NCBI GenBank assembly: GCA_029931535.1
Contig: JAQPZY010001500.1
Coordinates: 2,182,001-2,246,000, forward strand
DNA length: 64,000 nt
From: Margaritifera margaritifera
Taxonomy: Eukaryota; Mollusca; Bivalvia; Unionida; Margaritiferidae
Direction of reading: 5' to 3'
Position numbers and translations under genes: made by a program. Positions within the stretch are counted from its first letter, which is position 1; the number at the start of each line of letters is the position of its first letter. The notes under the pieces are model-generated. The model did not search any database. It saw nothing but the letters and a program-made list of their open reading frames with translations, and was not told where the DNA came from. Below are positions 62,271 to 64,000 of this stretch, one piece after another.

Positions 62271-64000
62271 ACTTGGCTTTAACATACATGTGATTCTACC
62301 AGCGGTAGGACAAAAATACCGTTTTTAAGGCCATCTCTTTCACATACCGTTTTATAGTTGAAATCTGTCACTTTTGAAAATTAACTGATTTTTTAAAAGA
62401 TTTTAAAAAGAAAGGAAAAAAAAGGTAATTTGTATGTGTTATATCCATGCATTACAGAAACCTCTTTGTGCATGGACTGGAAACCTTTTTTTTGACATGC
62501 AACAACCAGTTTGCAACATTATAGTGATTGGCTCCATGCTTAACCTGGCCTGTATTTCAGCAATCTAACTACAGTCTGTCCATCAAGAATGCAGTTGGAA
62601 GACATATTTGTCAGTCTTATGTATGGTTTGTGTACTCAATAGGGCATCTCAACACTCAATCTCTAATGCCATAGCTACATTCATTAATCCCTAGCTTGTG
62701 AAAGAGATGCATTCATATCCATATCCACACTGCTAAAAGGCCATCCTCAAATTGAAACCTCTATCTTCAAACCTTGTATCTCATAGCCAGATAGAGGTGG
62801 TTGAAAAAAGGTTGCAAAAAAGGCAAACCTCATGCTGGCCCAGTGACCCAGGATGTAATACAGGGTGAGAACATCAGGTTCGATCCAGCTTCACTTCCTA
62901 ACAACCTCACAGAAAACGACGCCTTACTTTTGCTGCCCATTTTCAGATAACATGTGGGAAGGAAGCCTTCAGTGCTTCATTACAGAATAGAAGAGACACC
63001 CTGCTCTGATGACCCATGACTCTGGTAAAAATTAAACACTTTCCTCATGAAAAGAACATTTGAGTTCCTTCACAGCACAACACCACCTGGATCTTACTGC
63101 AGGCCTTTTGGGATTGAAGCTCTCTCAAACAATAACTTAAGGCGCCCGAGTTCAACATGGATACCCTGAGATTGGTCCCCAACACCATTTGAGAGGGAGA
63201 CCTTACAGGGCAAAAGCACAGGGTGAGCACCCATTTTTAGCAAGACACGAGTCCCTTGTTTCACTCTTGCATGTCTCAGATTCCTTGTCAACAAAGACAA
63301 ATTCTATCTGATCCCATCCCAATTCTTCATTCATCTGGGTATGGATTTTGAAACCCCCTTGCTTTGAGTTTATCTCCACATATAATGTTCCCTGAGGATC
63401 CTCATGGTGGTGTCCATCCTCCACTTTAACAGTGGAATCCTAGCCCAGTAGGACCAATCCTATTTTATTCAATCCCAGTTCTTCATTCATCTAGGTATGG
63501 GGTTCGAAGCCCCTTGTTTTTGGTTTGTCTCCACCTAGAACATTCCCTGAGGGTCATCTTGGTGGTATCCATCCTCCACTTGAAGAGTGAAATTGTTGAC
63601 CCTTGGGTTTTCTCAAAGCAGCTTCAAACCCTGCCAGTTCATGAGTTCCTTCCAAATCACCCTCATATCTCAGTGGTGGCTGAAACTTTGCTTATCAGAC
63701 CCAGAGATCAAAGTTTTGGACTATATGAGGTCCCATCTCAGCAAATGGGAGGACCTTCACTGGCTCATGGTGGGTATCTCACTTAAGGATCAACTGCTGG
63801 AAATCATGCTTGGCACAGACACCAGTAGGACTGATGACAGTGCCCACCTCCTGCTCTCCTTGCAAGTGAGCATGATTTTTGTCCATTCAGGAGTGTTCCA
63901 TGCATATCACCTCCCTGGAGATGAAGATCATAGTCAATGCCTCTCAATTGCTGCAGATGTTACCAGAAAAGGCACTCATTCTTTATTTCAGCTTGACAGT
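62270..64000 (+). pseudogene. Second DIRS-like element: pol remnant, continues past window
   Basis: Frame fragments near 63130-63190 (FNMDTLRLVPNTI then EGDL) resemble the start of a DIRS RT. 63290-63370 (ILSDPIPILHSSGYGF) and its near copy at 63455-63520 match the RT thumb region. 63890-63960 (CSMHITSLEMKIIVNASQ) is the RNase H Glu segment. The catalytic RT core is missing. A ~150-base duplication (63300-63420 and 63455-63580) adds to the disorder. Confidence 0.55.

Overview
The window is intron-rich animal DNA, AT-rich and crowded with transposon relics. It carries a long part of one gene on the + strand: a receptor tyrosine kinase of the VEGFR/PDGFR (insect PVR) type. Seventeen exons (393-53284, about 2.5 kb of coding sequence in 53 kb) join in one open frame with matching splice phases. 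In order they encode a cysteine-free Ig domain (D4), a four-cysteine Ig domain (D5), D6, D7, a transmembrane helix, the juxtamembrane segment, and a split kinase domain with a kinase insert. The signal peptide and D1-D3 must lie upstream. The C-terminal tail exon was not found. The repeat content (META-like tRNA SINEs, hairpin-headed elements with ~145-bp core tandem repeats, DIRS retrotransposons, pogo/Tigger DNA transposons) suggests a lophotrochozoan, most likely a bivalve mollusc. That assignment is inference.

Layout: 1-5.6 kb holds D4 in two exons, with a 145-bp repeat array, a decayed minus-strand reading frame and a first double-hairpin MITE. 8.3-8.7 kb is D5, which has two furin-like motifs. 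8.7-19.6 kb is a 10.9-kb intron made almost wholly of hairpin-headed tandem-repeat families and a SINE with clear target-site duplication. 19.6-29.3 kb holds D6 and D7 with further arrays. 31.9-36.8 kb holds the TM and juxtamembrane exons. 39.9-53.3 kb holds the kinase exons, including a GC-AG intron and an intron with a 1.95-kb Tigger-like element that itself contains a 115-bp palindromic MITE.

Beyond 53.3 kb no receptor exon was recognised. This part has a frameshifted fragment of a KIAA1586/ZNF862-like (hAT-derived) zinc-finger gene, a structurally complete but mutated DIRS retrotransposon (54921-59902) with inverted terminal repeats and an internal complementary region, and a second, older DIRS-like element from about 60280 to the window end.

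The most notable observations are: a ~215-bp MITE family built of two paralogous hairpins between shared terminal inverted repeats, present in at least eight copies; several unrelated-looking repeat families that all open with a short hairpin followed by ~145-150-bp tandem units; two furin-type sites inside D5, in the domain where vertebrate VEGFR-3 is cleaved; and the complete ITR/ICR architecture of the DIRS element.
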